Source: Betaproteobacteria bacterium UKL13-2 (lineage in GTDB: Bacteria; Pseudomonadota; Gammaproteobacteria; Burkholderiales; Usitatibacteraceae). Taken from it: a DNA stretch of 64,000 bases. The stretch spans positions 3,281,733 through 3,345,732 of the forward strand of contig CP012157.1 of the NCBI GenBank assembly GCA_001602455.1. The letters are read 5' to 3'. A program made the position numbers and the translations under genes. The notes under the pieces are model-generated. The model worked only from the letters and a program-made list of their open reading frames with translations. It was not told the origin of the DNA and made no database searches. Shown here piece after piece: positions 18,821-29,594 of this stretch. Within the stretch, counting starts at the first letter, position 1, and every line of letters starts with the position of its first letter.

Positions 18821-18850
18821 TAAAAAGCCGGCTTGCGCCGGCTTTTTATT
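18819..18850 (-). terminator. Terminator of the alpha (rpoA-rplQ) operon
   Basis: A strong stem, AATAAAAAGCCGGC with GCCGGCTTTTTATT around a short loop, lies 17 bp after the rplQ stop. On the minus strand it ends in a T-run. It marks the 3' end of the 8.8-kb rplN-rplQ series. Confidence 0.9.
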
Positions 18851-18866
18851 GTCTAAAACTAAGGAT

Positions 18867-19268
18867 TTAAGCTGCTGCCTTTTCTTCGACTTCAGGCGCT
18901 TCGCTTGCAGCCGGACGATCGACCAGCTCAACAAGTGCCATCGGTGCGTTGTCGCCCTGACGGAAACCAAACTTCAAAATTCGCAGGTAACCACCCTTAC
19001 GCTCTTTATAACGTGGGCCGAGTTCAGCGAATAATTTGACAACCATGTCACGATCGCGCAGACGATCAAATGCCAAACGCTTGTTGGCCAACGTATCTAC
19101 TTTTGCAAGAGTGATTAGTGGCTCAGCAACACGACGCAACTCCTTTGCTTTCGGCAGAGTCGTCTTGATGACTTCGTGCAGAAAAAGAGAGTTGGTCATA
19201 TTGCGCAACATCGCCAAACGATGTGAGCTGGTTTTATTGAGTTTTCGAAGACCGTGACGGTGACGCAT
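18867..19268 (-). CDS. rplQ: 50S ribosomal protein L17
   Basis: L17 binds 23S rRNA near the exit of the peptide tunnel. The 133-residue protein starts [20 protein letters not shown] and has the family core [22 protein letters not shown]-like pattern, ending in an Ala- and Glu-rich tail. It is the last gene of the unit, 83 bp after rpoA, as in most proteobacteria. Confidence 0.97.
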   Translation of the reverse strand: MRHRHGLRKLNKTSSHRLAMLRNMTNSLFLHEVIKTTLPKAKELRRVAEPLITLAKVDTLANKRLAFDRLRDRDMVVKLFAELGPRYKERKGGYLRILKFGFRQGDNAPMALVELVDRPAASEAPEVEEKAAA

Positions 19269-19351
19269 CGTAAATTTCCTTTGTTCTCTTGGCCGTTTTG
19301 CTTAGTGGAACCTAAGCCAGCCTTGTTATCGTTATGGGTTATAGATAAAAA

Positions 19352-20329
19352 CTACTTCATCACACCGGCAGTGGGCCAATTCTCTAGCTTCATCCCGAGT
19401 GTCAGCCCTTTGCTGGCGAGGACTTCCTTAATCTCGTTGAGCGACTTACGACCCAAGTTAGGCGTCTTGAGCAGCTCGTTCTCGGTGCGCTGAATCAGAT
19501 CACCGATGTAGTAAATGTTCTCGGCCTTGAGGCAATTTGCAGAACGAACCGTCAGCTCTAGGTCATCGACTGGCAACAAGAGAAGTGGATCAACTTGCGG
19601 CGATTTAGCTTCTTCTGCCAGCATCGGTGTGCCTTGAAGATCGGCAAACACTGACAACTGCTCAACCAGAACACGAGCGGCATAGCGAACCGCCTCTTCC
19701 GGTTCGATCGCGCCGTTTGTCTCAATATCCATCACCAAACGATCAAGATCGGTACGCTGCTCGACACGTGCGCTTTCGACCGCGTAGGAAACACGGCGCA
19801 CCGGCGAATAGGACGCGTCCAACAGAATTGAGCCGATGGTACGGTTATCGTCATTGCGATGCGCCGTTGCCGCAACATAGCCGCGACCTTTTTCAACCTT
19901 GATCTGCATATCGATCTTGCCGCCAGCCGTGAGGTTAGCGATCACATGATCAGGATTGACGATTTCGACATCGTGAGACTGTTCGATGTCTGCGCCAGTC
20001 ACCGGACCCGGTGTGGACTTCTTGAGCTTCAAGGTGGTATCGGTACGATTGTGCAACTTCAGCACCAACCCCTTCAGGTTGAGCAAAATATCCACGACGT
20101 CTTCTTGCACGCCTTCAATGGTGGAGTACTCATGCAACACACCGGAAATCTTCACTTCCGTGGGTGCGTAACCTGGCATCGACGACAACAAAATGCGACG
20201 AAGCGCATTGCCTAGGGTGTGACCATAACCACGCTCGAATGGCTCCATCACGACTTTTGCGTGGGCAGGAGAAATGTTTTCGACGTCGATGATGCGCGGC
20301 TTCAGAAGAGTCATGGCATTGCTTTGCAT
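19352..20329 (-). CDS. rpoA: RNA polymerase alpha subunit
   Basis: RpoA nucleates RNA polymerase assembly and contacts promoter UP elements. The 325-residue protein has the N-terminal dimerisation domain ([30 protein letters not shown]) and the C-terminal domain with [19 protein letters not shown], then [15 protein letters not shown] keep ATG 20329 ([11 protein letters not shown]); a Met five codons later is possible. The order rpsD-rpoA-rplQ is standard. Confidence 0.97.
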   Translation of the reverse strand: MQSNAMTLLKPRIIDVENISPAHAKVVMEPFERGYGHTLGNALRRILLSSMPGYAPTEVKISGVLHEYSTIEGVQEDVVDILLNLKGLVLKLHNRTDTTLKLKKSTPGPVTGADIEQSHDVEIVNPDHVIANLTAGGKIDMQIKVEKGRGYVAATAHRNDDNRTIGSILLDASYSPVRRVSYAVESARVEQRTDLDRLVMDIETNGAIEPEEAVRYAARVLVEQLSVFADLQGTPMLAEEAKSPQVDPLLLLPVDDLELTVRSANCLKAENIYYIGDLIQRTENELLKTPNLGRKSLNEIKEVLASKGLTLGMKLENWPTAGVMK

Positions 20330-20391
20330 TGACGAGGGCCTCTATAGGTTGACGCGCGCCGTGGCGTCCCACAGCGCGAGGATGAAACGGA

Positions 20392-21012
20392 TTACTTCGA
20401 GTAAAGTTCGACGACGAGTTGCTCGTTGATATCTGCAGCAAACTCTTGACGATCCGGCAGCGCTTTGAACACGCCAGCGAATTTCTTGCTATCGACTTCT
20501 ACCCAGTTCGGAAAGCCATTGGCTTCAGCAAGCTTGAGTGCATCTTGAACGCGCAACTGCTTTTGCGCTTTTTCTTTCAGCGACACAACATCGTTTGGCT
20601 TCAACAGGTAAGACGGGATATTTACCGGCTTGCCGTTGACCAAAACACCGCAGTGGCTCACTAACTGACGCGCCTCGGCACGAGTGGAGCCGAAGCCCAT
20701 ACGATAGACGGCGTTGTCGAGGCGAGACTCAAGCAGTTGCAAGAGATTCTCACCGGTGGCCCCTTTACGACGCTCAGCCTCTGCGAAGTAGGTACGGAAC
20801 TGGCGCTCAAGCACGCCATACATGCGACGGATTTTTTGCTTCTCGCGAAGCTGCGTACCATATTCCGATACGCGTGACTGTTTCGCGCCATGCTGCCCTG
20901 GACGCGATTCGAGTTTGCACTTCGAGTCAAGCGGACGACGTGCGCTCTTCAGGAAGAGATCAGTACCCTCGCGACGCGAGAGTTTGCATTTAGGACCAAT
21001 ATAACGTGCCAT
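20392..21012 (-). CDS. rpsD: 30S ribosomal protein S4
   Basis: S4 is a primary 16S rRNA binder that starts assembly of the 30S body. The 206-residue protein starts [20 protein letters not shown] at ATG 21012; a longer in-frame reading runs into rpsK and is spurious. The S4 RNA-binding fold is seen in [20 protein letters not shown] and [20 protein letters not shown]. In E. coli S4 represses the alpha operon by binding its leader; I could not identify that site here. Confidence 0.97.
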   Translation of the reverse strand: MARYIGPKCKLSRREGTDLFLKSARRPLDSKCKLESRPGQHGAKQSRVSEYGTQLREKQKIRRMYGVLERQFRTYFAEAERRKGATGENLLQLLESRLDNAVYRMGFGSTRAEARQLVSHCGVLVNGKPVNIPSYLLKPNDVVSLKEKAQKQLRVQDALKLAEANGFPNWVEVDSKKFAGVFKALPDRQEFAADINEQLVVELYSK

Positions 21013-21032
21013 GTGGATATCTCTTTTGCGAA

Positions 21033-21431
21033 TTACATGCGACGACGCTTGGGGGGACGGCAGCCGTTGTGCGGAACTGGCGTGACATCGGCGATCGACA
21101 TGATCTTGATGCCTAACGCATTCAGTGCGCGTACAGCGGATTCGCGACCCGGCCCCGGTCCCTTGATGCGAACTTCTAGATTCTTGATTCCACACTCCTG
21201 CGCAGCTTTCCCCGCTGCTTCCGCAGCAATCTGGGCCGCGAACGGTGTAGATTTACGTGAACCTTTGAAGCCAGCACCACCCGAGGTCGCCCACGACAAG
21301 GCGTTACCTTGACGATCGGTGATCGTGATGATGGTGTTATTGAACGACGCGTGAATATGTGCGATGCCTTCCGACACATTCTTTTTGACTTTCTTACGAA
21401 CGCGTGTTGCTGCTGTAGTCGGTTTAACCAT
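21033..21431 (-). CDS. rpsK: 30S ribosomal protein S11
   Basis: S11 lies on the 30S platform close to the mRNA exit. The 132-residue protein has [39 protein letters not shown] and the C-terminal [16 protein letters not shown], all diagnostic. It follows rpsM by 24 bp and precedes rpsD by 20 bp. Confidence 0.97.
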   Translation of the reverse strand: MVKPTTAATRVRKKVKKNVSEGIAHIHASFNNTIITITDRQGNALSWATSGGAGFKGSRKSTPFAAQIAAEAAGKAAQECGIKNLEVRIKGPGPGRESAVRALNALGIKIMSIADVTPVPHNGCRPPKRRRM

Positions 21432-21455
21432 TGTGTGTACCTCGTTTCCGAAACT

Positions 21456-21818
21456 TTATTTCGCCAAGCGAACGGCTTTACGCGGTCCCTTGCGGGTGCG
21501 TGCGTTGGTGCGAGTGCGCTGACCACGAACCGGCAAGCCCTTGCGATGACGAGTGCCGCGATAGCAGCCTAGATCCATCAGACGCTTGATTGACATCGAA
21601 ATTTCACGCCGCAAATCCCCTTCGACAGTGACTTTGCCAATCTGCTCGCGCAGTTTGTCCATGTCGCTGTCGTTCAGATCTTTGATCTTGGCTGAACCGC
21701 TTACGCCGGCAGCCTCACAAATCTTTTGCGCGGTATGACGACCAATGCCGTAAATCGCGGTAAGCGCAATTTCTGCATGTTGATGATTGGGGATATTTAC
21801 ACCAGCAATACGTGCCAT
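21456..21818 (-). CDS. rpsM: 30S ribosomal protein S13
   Basis: S13 sits on the 30S head and forms bridges with the 50S subunit. The 120-residue protein starts [20 protein letters not shown] and includes [16 protein letters not shown] and the basic C-terminal [20 protein letters not shown]. It starts 12 bp after rpmJ. Confidence 0.97.
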   Translation of the reverse strand: MARIAGVNIPNHQHAEIALTAIYGIGRHTAQKICEAAGVSGSAKIKDLNDSDMDKLREQIGKVTVEGDLRREISMSIKRLMDLGCYRGTRHRKGLPVRGQRTRTNARTRKGPRKAVRLAK

Positions 21819-21830
21819 GATAGATGACCT

Positions 21831-21944
21831 TTAGCCTTGACGTTGCTTATGACGCGGATCTTTGCAAATGACGCGCAAAACACCTTTGCGACGCACCAAC
21901 TTGCAATTGCGACAGATTTTTTTGACAGATGCCTGAACTCGCAT
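21831..21944 (-). CDS. rpmJ: 50S ribosomal protein L36
   Basis: This 37-residue gene is easily missed because of its size. It reads [20 protein letters not shown] and then [17 protein letters not shown]. Cys11, Cys14, Cys27 and His32 form the zinc site, so this is the zinc-binding form of L36. An AGGAG-like ribosome binding site precedes ATG 21944. It lies between infA and rpsM as expected. Confidence 0.96.
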   Translation of the reverse strand: MRVQASVKKICRNCKLVRRKGVLRVICKDPRHKQRQG

Positions 21945-21968
21945 TTCTTTCTCCTTGCTGTCCGTCGC

Positions 21969-22187
21969 CTATTTGGCGCGGAAGGTAATACGTGCTTTCG
22001 TTAAATCGTAGGGCGAAATCTCAACCGTGACTTTGTCCCCCGGCAATATGCGGATGTAGTGCATACGCATCTTTCCAGAGATATGACCCAACACGACATG
22101 CCCGTTTTCCAACTTCACCCGGAACATTGCGTTCGGCAATGTTTCCTGGATTACGCCCTGCATTTCAATCGTTTCTTCTTTTGACAT
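21969..22187 (-). CDS. infA: Translation initiation factor IF-1
   Basis: IF-1 blocks the ribosomal A site during initiation. The 72-residue OB-fold protein begins [20 protein letters not shown] and contains [20 protein letters not shown] and [20 protein letters not shown]. It lies between secY and rpmJ, the usual betaproteobacterial location. Confidence 0.97.
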   Translation of the reverse strand: MSKEETIEMQGVIQETLPNAMFRVKLENGHVVLGHISGKMRMHYIRILPGDKVTVEISPYDLTKARITFRAK

Positions 22188-22218
22188 TAATCTACGACCG
22201 TTCCCTTTTCGCTAAAGC

Positions 22219-23541
22219 TTACCGAAGAGGGAAGCCTGCGCCGCCTTTGAAGTTCGCCTTCTTGAGCAGGCTTTCATACTGGTGAGACATCAAATACGCT
22301 TGCAACTGCGCCATGAAATCCATCGTCGTCACAACGATGATCAAGAGCGACGTACCACCGAAGTAGAACGGCACATTCCAACGCATGTGCAAAAACTCGG
22401 GCAACAAACAAACTGCGGTGATGTAGCCTGCACCTATGAGCGTGAGGCGCATCAAAATCTTGTCGATGTAACGTGCGGTTTGTTCACCAGGACGGATGCC
22501 AGGAACAAATGCGCCACTCTTCTTCAGGTTCTCTGCCGTCTCTTTCGAGTTGAACACCAGTGCGGTATAAAAAAAACAGAAAAAGATAATCGCCGCCGCG
22601 TACAGCAAGGTGTACAAGGGCTGACCAGGTGCGAGCGCCGCGCCGAGGTCTTTCAACCATACCATCTTATCGCCCTGACCAAACCAGCCCGCAACAGTCG
22701 CTGGAAACAAAATGATCGAGGATGCAAAGATGGGGGGAATCACCCCAGCCATGTTGAGCTTCAGTGGTAGATGCGACGCTTGCCCGCCATACATTTTGTT
22801 GCCAACTTGGCGCTTGGCGTAGTTCACCAAAATCTTTCGCTGGCCGCGTTCAACAAACACGACAAAGAAGGTAACAAATACAACCAAAGCCAAAATAAAC
22901 AAGAAGGCGGGAATCGACATCGTACCGTTATTGACAAGCTCCATCGTGCCACCGATCGCGCCCGGCAGGCCAGCAACAATGCCCGCGAAGATGATGAGAG
23001 AGATGCCGTTACCAATGCCGCGCTCAGTGATCTGCTCACCGAGCCACATTAAGAACATTGTGCCGCCAACTAACGTGACCACAGTGACAAAGCGGAACAT
23101 CATTCCCGGGTCAACAACCAAACCTTGTTGCGATTCCAATGCAATCGAAATGCCAACCGCTTGGAACAGGGCCAACGCGACCGTTCCATAACGGGTGTAC
23201 TGCGTAATCTTCCGACGACCGGCCTCACCTTCCTTTTTCAGCGCCTCAAGTTGCGGGGAGACCACCGTCAAAAGCTGCATGATGATGGACGCCGAAATGT
23301 AGGGCATGATGCCCAGCGCGAAGACCGAGAAGCGCGACAACGCGCCTCCCGAGAACATGTTAAACATGCCCAAGACGCCGCCGCCTTGCGTATCGAACAA
23401 CTTGGCCAACTGCACTGGGTCGATTCCCGGCACCGGAACATGGGTTCCGATGCGGAAGACAATCAATGCAAGCACCAAGAAAATCAAGCGACTTTTCAGG
23501 TCGCCCATTTTTCCGATCGCTGCTAATGGATTTGTAGCCAA
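22219..23541 (-). CDS. secY: Preprotein translocase subunit SecY
   Basis: SecY is the channel of the general secretion translocon. The 440-residue protein has ten predicted membrane helices. Landmarks are the N-terminal [20 protein letters not shown], the plug segment [20 protein letters not shown] and the cytoplasmic [19 protein letters not shown] loop. The partner secE is 31 kb away in the rpl-rpo region. rplO precedes it by 21 bp. Confidence 0.97.
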   Translation of the reverse strand: MATNPLAAIGKMGDLKSRLIFLVLALIVFRIGTHVPVPGIDPVQLAKLFDTQGGGVLGMFNMFSGGALSRFSVFALGIMPYISASIIMQLLTVVSPQLEALKKEGEAGRRKITQYTRYGTVALALFQAVGISIALESQQGLVVDPGMMFRFVTVVTLVGGTMFLMWLGEQITERGIGNGISLIIFAGIVAGLPGAIGGTMELVNNGTMSIPAFLFILALVVFVTFFVVFVERGQRKILVNYAKRQVGNKMYGGQASHLPLKLNMAGVIPPIFASSIILFPATVAGWFGQGDKMVWLKDLGAALAPGQPLYTLLYAAAIIFFCFFYTALVFNSKETAENLKKSGAFVPGIRPGEQTARYIDKILMRLTLIGAGYITAVCLLPEFLHMRWNVPFYFGGTSLLIIVVTTMDFMAQLQAYLMSHQYESLLKKANFKGGAGFPLR

Positions 23542-23562
23542 ACGCTTATTTCCAATCTAGGG

Positions 23563-24009
23563 TTAAGCGGCAGGGGCAACTTCAACCGAGCCGCCAGCGG
23601 CTTCGATTGCAGCCTTCGCGCCTTTAGTGGCACCGATACCCACTAGCTTTACTTTCTTCTCGATACCACCGGAAAGAAATACTTTTGCCGCCAATGCACC
23701 TGGCGAAATCACATTCGCCTGCTTCAGAACAGCGAGGTCGATGGTGTCGACTGGCAGCATTGCGATTTCAGATAGCCGAACCTGCGCGGTATCGTTACGT
23801 GTCAACGAAACAAAGCCACGTTTTGGCAGGCGACGTTGCAACGGCATTTGCCCGCCTTCAAAGCCAACTTTATGAAAGCCACCGGACCGCGATTTCTGTC
23901 CTTTATGGCCACGACCAGCAGTCTTACCAAGACCAGAACCGATACCACGACCTACACGGCGACGCGGCTTTTTTGAACCCTCAGCGGGTTTAATGTCATT
24001 TAAATCCAT
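23563..24009 (-). CDS. rplO: 50S ribosomal protein L15
   Basis: L15 is a late-assembly protein of the 50S subunit. The 148-residue product starts [20 protein letters not shown] and has the Gly/Arg/Lys-rich [20 protein letters not shown] and the segment [20 protein letters not shown]. It is separated from rpmD by only 5 bp. Confidence 0.97.
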   Translation of the reverse strand: MDLNDIKPAEGSKKPRRRVGRGIGSGLGKTAGRGHKGQKSRSGGFHKVGFEGGQMPLQRRLPKRGFVSLTRNDTAQVRLSEIAMLPVDTIDLAVLKQANVISPGALAAKVFLSGGIEKKVKLVGIGATKGAKAAIEAAGGSVEVAPAA

Positions 24010-24014
24010 GATGC

Positions 24015-24200
24015 TTAGCCTTCAACTTGGAGCATGTAGCTCACTTTATTGATCATGCCGCGATTTGCGGGTGTATCAATGACCGTAACGGTGTGATGCA
24101 GTCTCTTCAAGCCTAGACCACGTACACATGCCTTATGCGCTTCCAAGCGGCCGATGGTGCTCTTGCGCAGCGTCACTGTGATGGTTTTCTGGTTAGTCAT
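24015..24200 (-). CDS. rpmD: 50S ribosomal protein L30
   Basis: L30 is a small 23S rRNA-binding protein. The 61-residue product has the pattern [20 protein letters not shown] then [11 protein letters not shown] and [14 protein letters not shown]. Length and position between rpsE and rplO are normal. Confidence 0.96.
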   Translation of the reverse strand: MTNQKTITVTLRKSTIGRLEAHKACVRGLGLKRLHHTVTVIDTPANRGMINKVSYMLQVEG

Positions 24201-24223
24201 GCGGTTTTCTCCAAGCGGCTCGA

Positions 24224-24733
24224 TTAGCCCAAAATCTCTTCAACAGTTTTGCCGCGCTTCGCAGCAACTTCAGATGGGCGTGAAATTTGTGCCAAGCCGT
24301 CAAGAGTCGCGCGAACCACGTTGTATGGGTTGGTCGAACCGTGACACTTTGCCGAGATGTTGGTGATACCCATTACCTCGAACACCGCGCGCATCGCACC
24401 GCCAGCCTTGATGCCGTTACCTTCAGCCGCAGGCTGCATAAACACTTTGGTACCGCCATGCTTACCGATGACTTCGTGATGCAGCGTGCCATTTTTGAGA
24501 GGAATCTTGACGAGCTTACGGCGGGCCTGCTCCATTGCCTTTTGAACGGCAACTGGAACCTCTTTTGATTTGCCCTTGCCCATACCGATACGGCCATCGC
24601 CGTCACCCACTACGGTCAATGCTGCGAAGCCAAGAATACGACCACCCTTAACGACTTTCGTGACTCGGTTAACCGAGATCATCTTTTCGCGGAGACCGTC
24701 GCCTTCTTTTTCCTGAATTTCTGGTTTTGCCAT
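24224..24733 (-). CDS. rpsE: 30S ribosomal protein S5
   Basis: S5 acts in decoding accuracy and mRNA unwinding. The 169-residue protein has the N-terminal double-stranded RNA-binding region ([40 protein letters not shown]) and the C-terminal domain with [21 protein letters not shown]. It lies 14 bp after rplR. Confidence 0.97.
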   Translation of the reverse strand: MAKPEIQEKEGDGLREKMISVNRVTKVVKGGRILGFAALTVVGDGDGRIGMGKGKSKEVPVAVQKAMEQARRKLVKIPLKNGTLHHEVIGKHGGTKVFMQPAAEGNGIKAGGAMRAVFEVMGITNISAKCHGSTNPYNVVRATLDGLAQISRPSEVAAKRGKTVEEILG

Positions 24734-24747
24734 TTGGACGTCCTTGA

Positions 24748-25104
24748 CTAAAACTTGAGGCCGGCTTCACGCGCGGCATCTGCCAGCGCTTTCACGCGGC
24801 CGTGGTAAGCGAAACCAGCGCGGTCGAACGCGACGTCCGAAACCCCGGCGGCTTTAGCACGCTCAGCAATACGTTTACCAACTTCGGCGGCGGCAGCCGC
24901 TGTGGCACCGCTCTTTAACGCGGCACGCAACTCTTTTTCTGCGGTGGATGCTGCAGCCAGAACTTTCGCACCGGTTGCGTCGATCACCTGCGCGTAGATA
25001 TGCGTGTTGGTGCGATGTACGGTCAAACGCACTGCCTTCAAACGCGCAATGATTGCGCGGGTTTTTGCGGCACGGCGCAGACGGGATTGTTTTTTGTCGA
25101 TCAT
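24748..25104 (-). CDS. rplR: 50S ribosomal protein L18
   Basis: L18 binds 5S rRNA in the central protuberance. The 118-residue protein starts [20 protein letters not shown] and contains [14 protein letters not shown] and [20 protein letters not shown] followed by REAGLKF, the diagnostic end. Confidence 0.97.
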   Translation of the reverse strand: MIDKKQSRLRRAAKTRAIIARLKAVRLTVHRTNTHIYAQVIDATGAKVLAAASTAEKELRAALKSGATAAAAAEVGKRIAERAKAAGVSDVAFDRAGFAYHGRVKALADAAREAGLKF

Positions 25105-25115
25105 GATCGAACTCC

Positions 25116-25649
25116 TTACTTCTTCTTCGTCTCTTTAAGAACGATGACTTCGTCCGAGTAACGCACGCCCTTGCCCTTGTAGGGCTCTGGCGGACGATAA
25201 CCACGCACGATGGCGGCGACTTGGCCAACCTTCTGCTTGTCAACGCCCTTCAAAATGATTTCCGTCGGGGTTGGCGTTTCCGCCTTCACGCCTTCAGGCA
25301 TCTCGTGAATGACCGGATGCGAATAGCCCAGCGCCAAATTCAACTTGGCACCTTGCGCTGCGGCCTTGTAACCGACGCCGACCAGCATCAACTTGCGCTC
25401 AAAGCCTTTATCGACACCGTGAACCATGTTTGCCAACAAGGCACGCATCGTTCCAGACATGGCATTTGCCGCCTGCGAATCATTCGCCGCTTCCAACACG
25501 AGCTTGTCGCCATCACGCTTGATATTGACCAGCGAGGTGGCAGCTTGCTTCAAGACGCCCAGCGGGCCCTTGACGGTAATTTCGTCAGCCGCAAGTGTTA
25601 CTTCGACTTTTGCGGGAACAGTGATGGGGAGCTTACCAACGCGGGACAT
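25116..25649 (-). CDS. rplF: 50S ribosomal protein L6
   Basis: L6 lies near the factor-binding site of the 50S subunit. The 177-residue protein is chosen from ATG 25649 ([13 protein letters not shown]); nine extra upstream codons overlap rpsH. The two L6 repeats are visible, with VTVKGPLG-like start, [20 protein letters not shown] and the C-terminal [20 protein letters not shown]. Confidence 0.97.
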   Translation of the reverse strand: MSRVGKLPITVPAKVEVTLAADEITVKGPLGVLKQAATSLVNIKRDGDKLVLEAANDSQAANAMSGTMRALLANMVHGVDKGFERKLMLVGVGYKAAAQGAKLNLALGYSHPVIHEMPEGVKAETPTPTEIILKGVDKQKVGQVAAIVRGYRPPEPYKGKGVRYSDEVIVLKETKKK

Positions 25650-25660
25650 GTGCGCTCTCC

Positions 25661-26056
25661 TTACACGACGATGCAAATCACTTCGCCACCGACACCGGTA
25701 GCGCGCGCTTTGCGATCGGTCATGACACCTTTAGATGTGGACACAATCGCCACGCCCAAGCCGTTCATAACAGGTTTGATATCTTCACGCCCACGATAGA
25801 TTCGCAGACCCGGACGGGAAACGCGCTCGATCTTTTCGATCACCGGCTTGCCCGCATAGTATTTGAGCCCAACATTGAGCTCAGACTTGCCGTCAACGGT
25901 ACGCACATCAAAACCTTCGATGTAGCCTTCGTCTTTCAGCACATTTGCGATTGCAACCTTCACCTTGGAAGACGGCATCGTCACATCAACTTTTTCCGAT
26001 TGTTGCGCATTACGAATGCGGGTCAACATATCGGCGATCGGATCACTCATGCTCAT
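25661..26056 (-). CDS. rpsH: 30S ribosomal protein S8
   Basis: S8 binds the centre of 16S rRNA and in E. coli represses the spc operon. The 131-residue protein has [35 protein letters not shown] and ends [12 protein letters not shown]. Starts at Met1 or Met3 are both possible. Confidence 0.97.
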   Translation of the reverse strand: MSMSDPIADMLTRIRNAQQSEKVDVTMPSSKVKVAIANVLKDEGYIEGFDVRTVDGKSELNVGLKYYAGKPVIEKIERVSRPGLRIYRGREDIKPVMNGLGVAIVSTSKGVMTDRKARATGVGGEVICIVV

Positions 26057-26080
26057 AATTTATCTCCGCCCTACTTCCCG

Positions 26081-26386
26081 CTACCAGCTAGCTTTAACCA
26101 GACCCGGCACTTCACCGCGCATGGCAATTTCACGCAACTTGTTACGACCCAACCCAAACTTGCTGTAGACGCCACGCGGACGACCGGTAATCGCGCAACG
26201 ATTACGGAGGCGAGTTGGATTGGAGTTTCGCGGAAGCGCCTGCAACTTCAGACGCGCCTGATAACGATCTTCGTCAGAAGCACTCTGATCGTTGATGATC
26301 TTGAAAAGCGCTTCGCGCTTCGCCTTGAATTTCGCCACGAGCTTTTCGCGCTTGGCTTGACGGTTAATCACTGCAAGTTTGGCCAT
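26081..26386 (-). CDS. rpsN: 30S ribosomal protein S14 (zinc-free long form)
   Basis: S14 lies in the 30S head. The 101-residue product is the long, Cys-motif-free form typical of proteobacteria. It starts [20 protein letters not shown] and ends [21 protein letters not shown]-like. The internal [20 protein letters not shown] is diagnostic. It begins 4 bp after rplE. Confidence 0.96.
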   Translation of the reverse strand: MAKLAVINRQAKREKLVAKFKAKREALFKIINDQSASDEDRYQARLKLQALPRNSNPTRLRNRCAITGRPRGVYSKFGLGRNKLREIAMRGEVPGLVKASW

Positions 26387-26390
26387 GCGC

Positions 26391-26930
26391 TTAACCCCTG
26401 AAAGGAAACTTGAATGCAGCGAGGAGCGCCTTGGCTTCTGCGTCATTCTTGGCGGTGGTGGTAATCGAAATATTCATGCCGCGAATCGCGTCAATCTTGT
26501 CGTATTCGATTTCCGGGAAAATAATCTGCTCTTTCACGCCCATGTTGTAGTTGCCACGACCATCAAAGGAGCGGCCAGAGATACCACGGAAGTCACGAAC
26601 GCGCGGCAGCGAGACGGTGATCAGGCGATCGAGAAATTCGTACATGCGGTTTGCGCGCAATGTCACCATGCAACCGATCGGATAACCATCGCGAATTTTG
26701 AATCCTGCGATTGATTTCTTCGACAGCGTTACGACTGGCTTTTGGCCGGCAATTTTTGTCATATCACCAACGGCGTGGTCCATGATTTTTTTGTCCGCAA
26801 CCGCTTCACCGACACCCATGTTCAAGGTGATCTTAGTGATACGTGGTACTTCCATCACGGATTTGTAACCGAAATCCTGCATCAACTTCGGCACAACGGT
26901 TTCTTTGTAAAACGATTGGAGTCGAGCCAT
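26391..26930 (-). CDS. rplE: 50S ribosomal protein L5
   Basis: L5 binds 5S rRNA and the P-site tRNA. I choose ATG 26930 ([20 protein letters not shown]), giving 179 residues; upstream in-frame codons belong to rplX shadow. Core segments are [40 protein letters not shown] and the C-terminal [20 protein letters not shown]. Confidence 0.97.
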   Translation of the reverse strand: MARLQSFYKETVVPKLMQDFGYKSVMEVPRITKITLNMGVGEAVADKKIMDHAVGDMTKIAGQKPVVTLSKKSIAGFKIRDGYPIGCMVTLRANRMYEFLDRLITVSLPRVRDFRGISGRSFDGRGNYNMGVKEQIIFPEIEYDKIDAIRGMNISITTTAKNDAEAKALLAAFKFPFRG

Positions 26931-26943
26931 GTTAAGCGCCCCC

Positions 26944-27264
26944 TTAAGCGTCGATTTGTTCGCCATTGGAAGCAAACACGCGAACTTTGCGCTTGTCATC
27001 CAACGACTTAAATCCGACGCGATCCGCTTTTCCGGAGGTCGGGTTGAAAATTGCGACGTTGGAAAGATGAATAGACATCTCTTTTTCAACGATGCCGCCC
27101 GTTGAGCCCTTCATCGGGTTTGGCTTGGTGTGTTTCTTCACCCGGTTGATTCCCTCAACCAGCACGCGCTCGGTCTCAAGGATCATCGATAGCACGGTTC
27201 CGCGCTTGCCTTTATCCTTACCGGTGATGACGACCACTTGGTCGCCTTTACGTATCTTGTTCAT
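26944..27264 (-). CDS. rplX: 50S ribosomal protein L24
   Basis: L24 starts 50S assembly. The 106-residue KOW-domain protein begins [20 protein letters not shown] and continues RGTVLSM. The segment [13 protein letters not shown] and the end region [20 protein letters not shown] are typical. Confidence 0.97.
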   Translation of the reverse strand: MNKIRKGDQVVVITGKDKGKRGTVLSMILETERVLVEGINRVKKHTKPNPMKGSTGGIVEKEMSIHLSNVAIFNPTSGKADRVGFKSLDDKRKVRVFASNGEQIDA

Positions 27265-27285
27265 GGCGTATTTTCCTTTGCATCC

Positions 27286-27654
27286 CTACAGCACTTCAGG
27301 CGCCAGCGACACGATCTTCATGAACTTTTCAGTGCGCAACTCACGCGTCACTGGTCCAAAGATACGCGTGCCGATCGGCTCAAGCTTTGCGTTCAACAAC
27401 ACCGCAGCGTTGCCGTCGAATTTGATCAACGACCCGTCGTTACGACGAACACCTTTGGCGGTACGCACAACCACGGCGTTATAGACTTCGCCTTTTTTGA
27501 CGCGTCCGCGCGGTTGCGCTGATTTGATACTGACTTTGATGACATCACCAACGCCCGCATAACGGCGCTTGGAGCCGCCAAGGACTTTGATACACATCAC
27601 CGAACGCGCACCGGTGTTATCGGCGACGTCGAGAATCGACTGCATCTGAATCAT
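27286..27654 (-). CDS. rplN: 50S ribosomal protein L14
   Basis: L14 lies at the subunit interface. The 122-residue product starts [20 protein letters not shown], with [20 protein letters not shown] and [22 protein letters not shown]-like end. It is the first gene of the spc series. Unlike most betaproteobacteria, rpsQ is not directly upstream: a 4.9-kb insert with an IS and two enzymes intervenes, so rplN must be expressed from its own promoter. Confidence 0.97.
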   Translation of the reverse strand: MIQMQSILDVADNTGARSVMCIKVLGGSKRRYAGVGDVIKVSIKSAQPRGRVKKGEVYNAVVVRTAKGVRRNDGSLIKFDGNAAVLLNAKLEPIGTRIFGPVTRELRTEKFMKIVSLAPEVL

Positions 27655-27897
27655 TTTTTTATCTCCAACTTACCCGCCACAAGTGGCAGCCAGTTTTGGA
27701 TCCGTCTTATGTCTTCGCACCTGATCCGGAGACCCGAATTAAATGCGCCGACAGGTTAGAAAGCTTCTTGTGCCCGATCGCTTAAAGCACTTTTGCAAGT
27801 GCGGCTTGTGCAGACTTTCAGGCGGCAGGGTCAAAACGCGCCCTGTTTTTGCAGACTTTCAGCCGACATAGCCACGGCTGGAGCAGCGAAGTCCGCC
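27655..27897 (-). other. Leader of the spc operon
   Basis: This spacer is upstream of rplN and downstream of a candidate promoter at 27898-27927, so it would be a leader of roughly 235 nt. It holds two copies of GCAGACTTTCAG (27812 and 27851 regions) about 40 bp apart and no gene. Confidence 0.4.
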
Positions 27898-27927
27898 AGT
27901 ATAGGCGAACCTTGTCCCCCAAAGCAA
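27898..27927 (-). promoter_or_regulatory. Candidate sigma-70 promoter of the spc operon
   Basis: On the minus strand TTGCTT (27922-27927) and TATACT (27898-27903) are separated by 18 bp. This is a fair match to the consensus in the place where E. coli has its spc promoter. It lies just inside the edge of the neighbouring IS (27940), so the insertion left it intact or supplied the -35 neighbourhood. Confidence 0.5.
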
Positions 27928-27939
27928 GCGGTTTCTCGG

Positions 27940-29588
27940 ATTATCCTAAATCCGGCAGTTACCCTGCCGCTGTAAGGTGGGCTGACGGTAGCCAAGGTGG
28001 CAGTGGGCGCGTGATTTTGGCCACTACGTAGTCCAGAAATGTCTTCCATCGATCCGTAAAAGGCAACTGCTCCGCAATATCCCTGACATGACTTAAAGCC
28101 GCACGAATGTTGGCAATGAGCGCGAGCAACTTGTCCTTGGCAGCATGCATGGGTGTCAGATACAGCGTTGTCTGTCCCGCATGTTTGACAGCGCGCCCCA
28201 CACTGGCAAGCAATAACGCTCGGCTGGTTATGGCTTCCATGCGTGCACCCGGCTTGGCCGCCCGGCAATACCAAGACCACCAGTTGTACACCAGCGCTAC
28301 AGCGCGAGCACTGGTCTGGCAGCGCTCAATGTCCTGGGTCGTGAAGCCACCCCATCCCCACTGATTTTTGAGCTCGTCAAATCCGTTCTCGCAGTCAGCC
28401 CGGTCCCGATAGAGTTGACCGAACGCGTCCAATGCGTAGGCGCTGTTTGTCACCAGCACCGCGTATTCCCAAGCCTGAACATCCTTGTCCGGCATCAGCA
28501 ACTCAATCTGCTCGCCCGGCTCGTTCTTGGTCTTTCGACTCAGCGCCAAATCGGCTTTGACGGCACGCCGCAAGATCACTACCCGACGTGATTTGTCCCA
28601 GCCCGAGAGTTTGAGGGTATCTTCGACTGCGCTCCAGCCTTGCTCGCTGGGGCCGGGTGTACTCCAGTCATCACGCGCGAATTGGCGTGCCAATAATTTC
28701 TTGACACCCACAGTCTGACGCAGCTTGAACAGGTAGGGCTGGTCTCGCTCCTCCAGCTCGGCGATAAAGGGTTCGTTGCCAAAGCCGCAATCGCCTCGGA
28801 CCAAGGCCGGACGCTGCTGGGGCGTGAGCTTTTCCAGTACGCCGATCAGACCAGGCCGCGCTTTGGCCGCGCTGTGCTCTTTGCCGGGGCAGACGACAAC
28901 GTCCAGCACCAGGCGCAGGTTGCCAACCCAGTATGTGTGCAGTGCGTGGCTCGGGCGCCCGGGTTTGTGTGGGTTGTAGCTGACCTCAGCTCCGCTTTGT
29001 TTTCCGAACATCGGCTTGATGGTGGTGTCGATATCCAGGATCCAAGGGGTGCTCAGTGCCGCTTGCACACTACCCATGAGCTGGGGGGCAAGCCAGGCCT
29101 GGCTTTGCTCGGCGCTCATACGCGACAGTGCGCGTCGCAGCGCGTCTTCGCTGATGATTTTCTTCATCCCCAGAATCTGCGGGCTCACCGCGTCGCCGCG
29201 CAGCCCGGTGATATGGGCGTAGCGGTTGTGCCCTGCCAGTATCGCCAGCAGCCATGTGCCCAAGATATCCTGTTTGCTGGGTGCATTGGGGCTTGTGTAG
29301 CTCAATGGGCAGCTATCGACCCAGGAGCTGTACACACCCGTGGTGGCCAAGAACTCGGAGAAGAAGGTCAACTGTGCATTCGGTGTGGCGCTGGCACCAT
29401 GGTCCCACTTCACATGAATTCGCCCGCCCGGCGTATCCACCACCATGGCCTCCAGTGCCTGCGTTTGGACCGCAAGTTGACGCCTTTTTGCTTCACCCAT
29501 TTGGTGACTCCAATAAATCCATTGAAATTGGCGTCTAGTCTAGCTTGCAGCCGGTTTACGCAATGTCAACTGCCGGAAATAGGATTAT
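27940..29588 (-). mobile_element. Insertion sequence with DDE transposase
   Basis: The ends are inverted repeats: ATTATCCTAAATCCGGCAGTT at 27940-27960 and, on the other strand, the sequence at 29568-29588, 18 of 21 matching. The element of about 1.65 kb holds one transposase gene on the minus strand. I could not find a convincing target duplication. The right end is 6 bp from repeat A copy 3. Insertion lies in the spacer between the S10 and spc units. Confidence 0.85.
27959..29500 (-). CDS. DDE transposase (IS1380/IS4-like)
   Basis: The 513-residue transposase begins MGEAKRRQLAVQTQALEAM and is full length, without frameshift or internal stop. Likely catalytic residues are Asp156 or Asp158 in WILDIDTTIKP, Asp237 in VRGDCGFGNEP and Glu371 in YRDRADCENGFDELK, the last resembling the Y-R-E-K style signature. 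Family placement between IS1380 and IS4 is by pattern memory and not certain. The stop lies within the left inverted repeat region. The intact frame suggests recent arrival or ongoing activity. Confidence 0.9.
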   Translation of the reverse strand: MGEAKRRQLAVQTQALEAMVVDTPGGRIHVKWDHGASATPNAQLTFFSEFLATTGVYSSWVDSCPLSYTSPNAPSKQDILGTWLLAILAGHNRYAHITGLRGDAVSPQILGMKKIISEDALRRALSRMSAEQSQAWLAPQLMGSVQAALSTPWILDIDTTIKPMFGKQSGAEVSYNPHKPGRPSHALHTYWVGNLRLVLDVVVCPGKEHSAAKARPGLIGVLEKLTPQQRPALVRGDCGFGNEPFIAELEERDQPYLFKLRQTVGVKKLLARQFARDDWSTPGPSEQGWSAVEDTLKLSGWDKSRRVVILRRAVKADLALSRKTKNEPGEQIELLMPDKDVQAWEYAVLVTNSAYALDAFGQLYRDRADCENGFDELKNQWGWGGFTTQDIERCQTSARAVALVYNWWSWYCRAAKPGARMEAITSRALLLASVGRAVKHAGQTTLYLTPMHAAKDKLLALIANIRAALSHVRDIAEQLPFTDRWKTFLDYVVAKITRPLPPWLPSAHLTAAG

Positions 29589-29594
29589 TCAATA

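Noticed and set aside
27940-29588. Target duplication of the IS
   Set aside because: Flanking bases do not give a convincing direct repeat at either of two possible end definitions.
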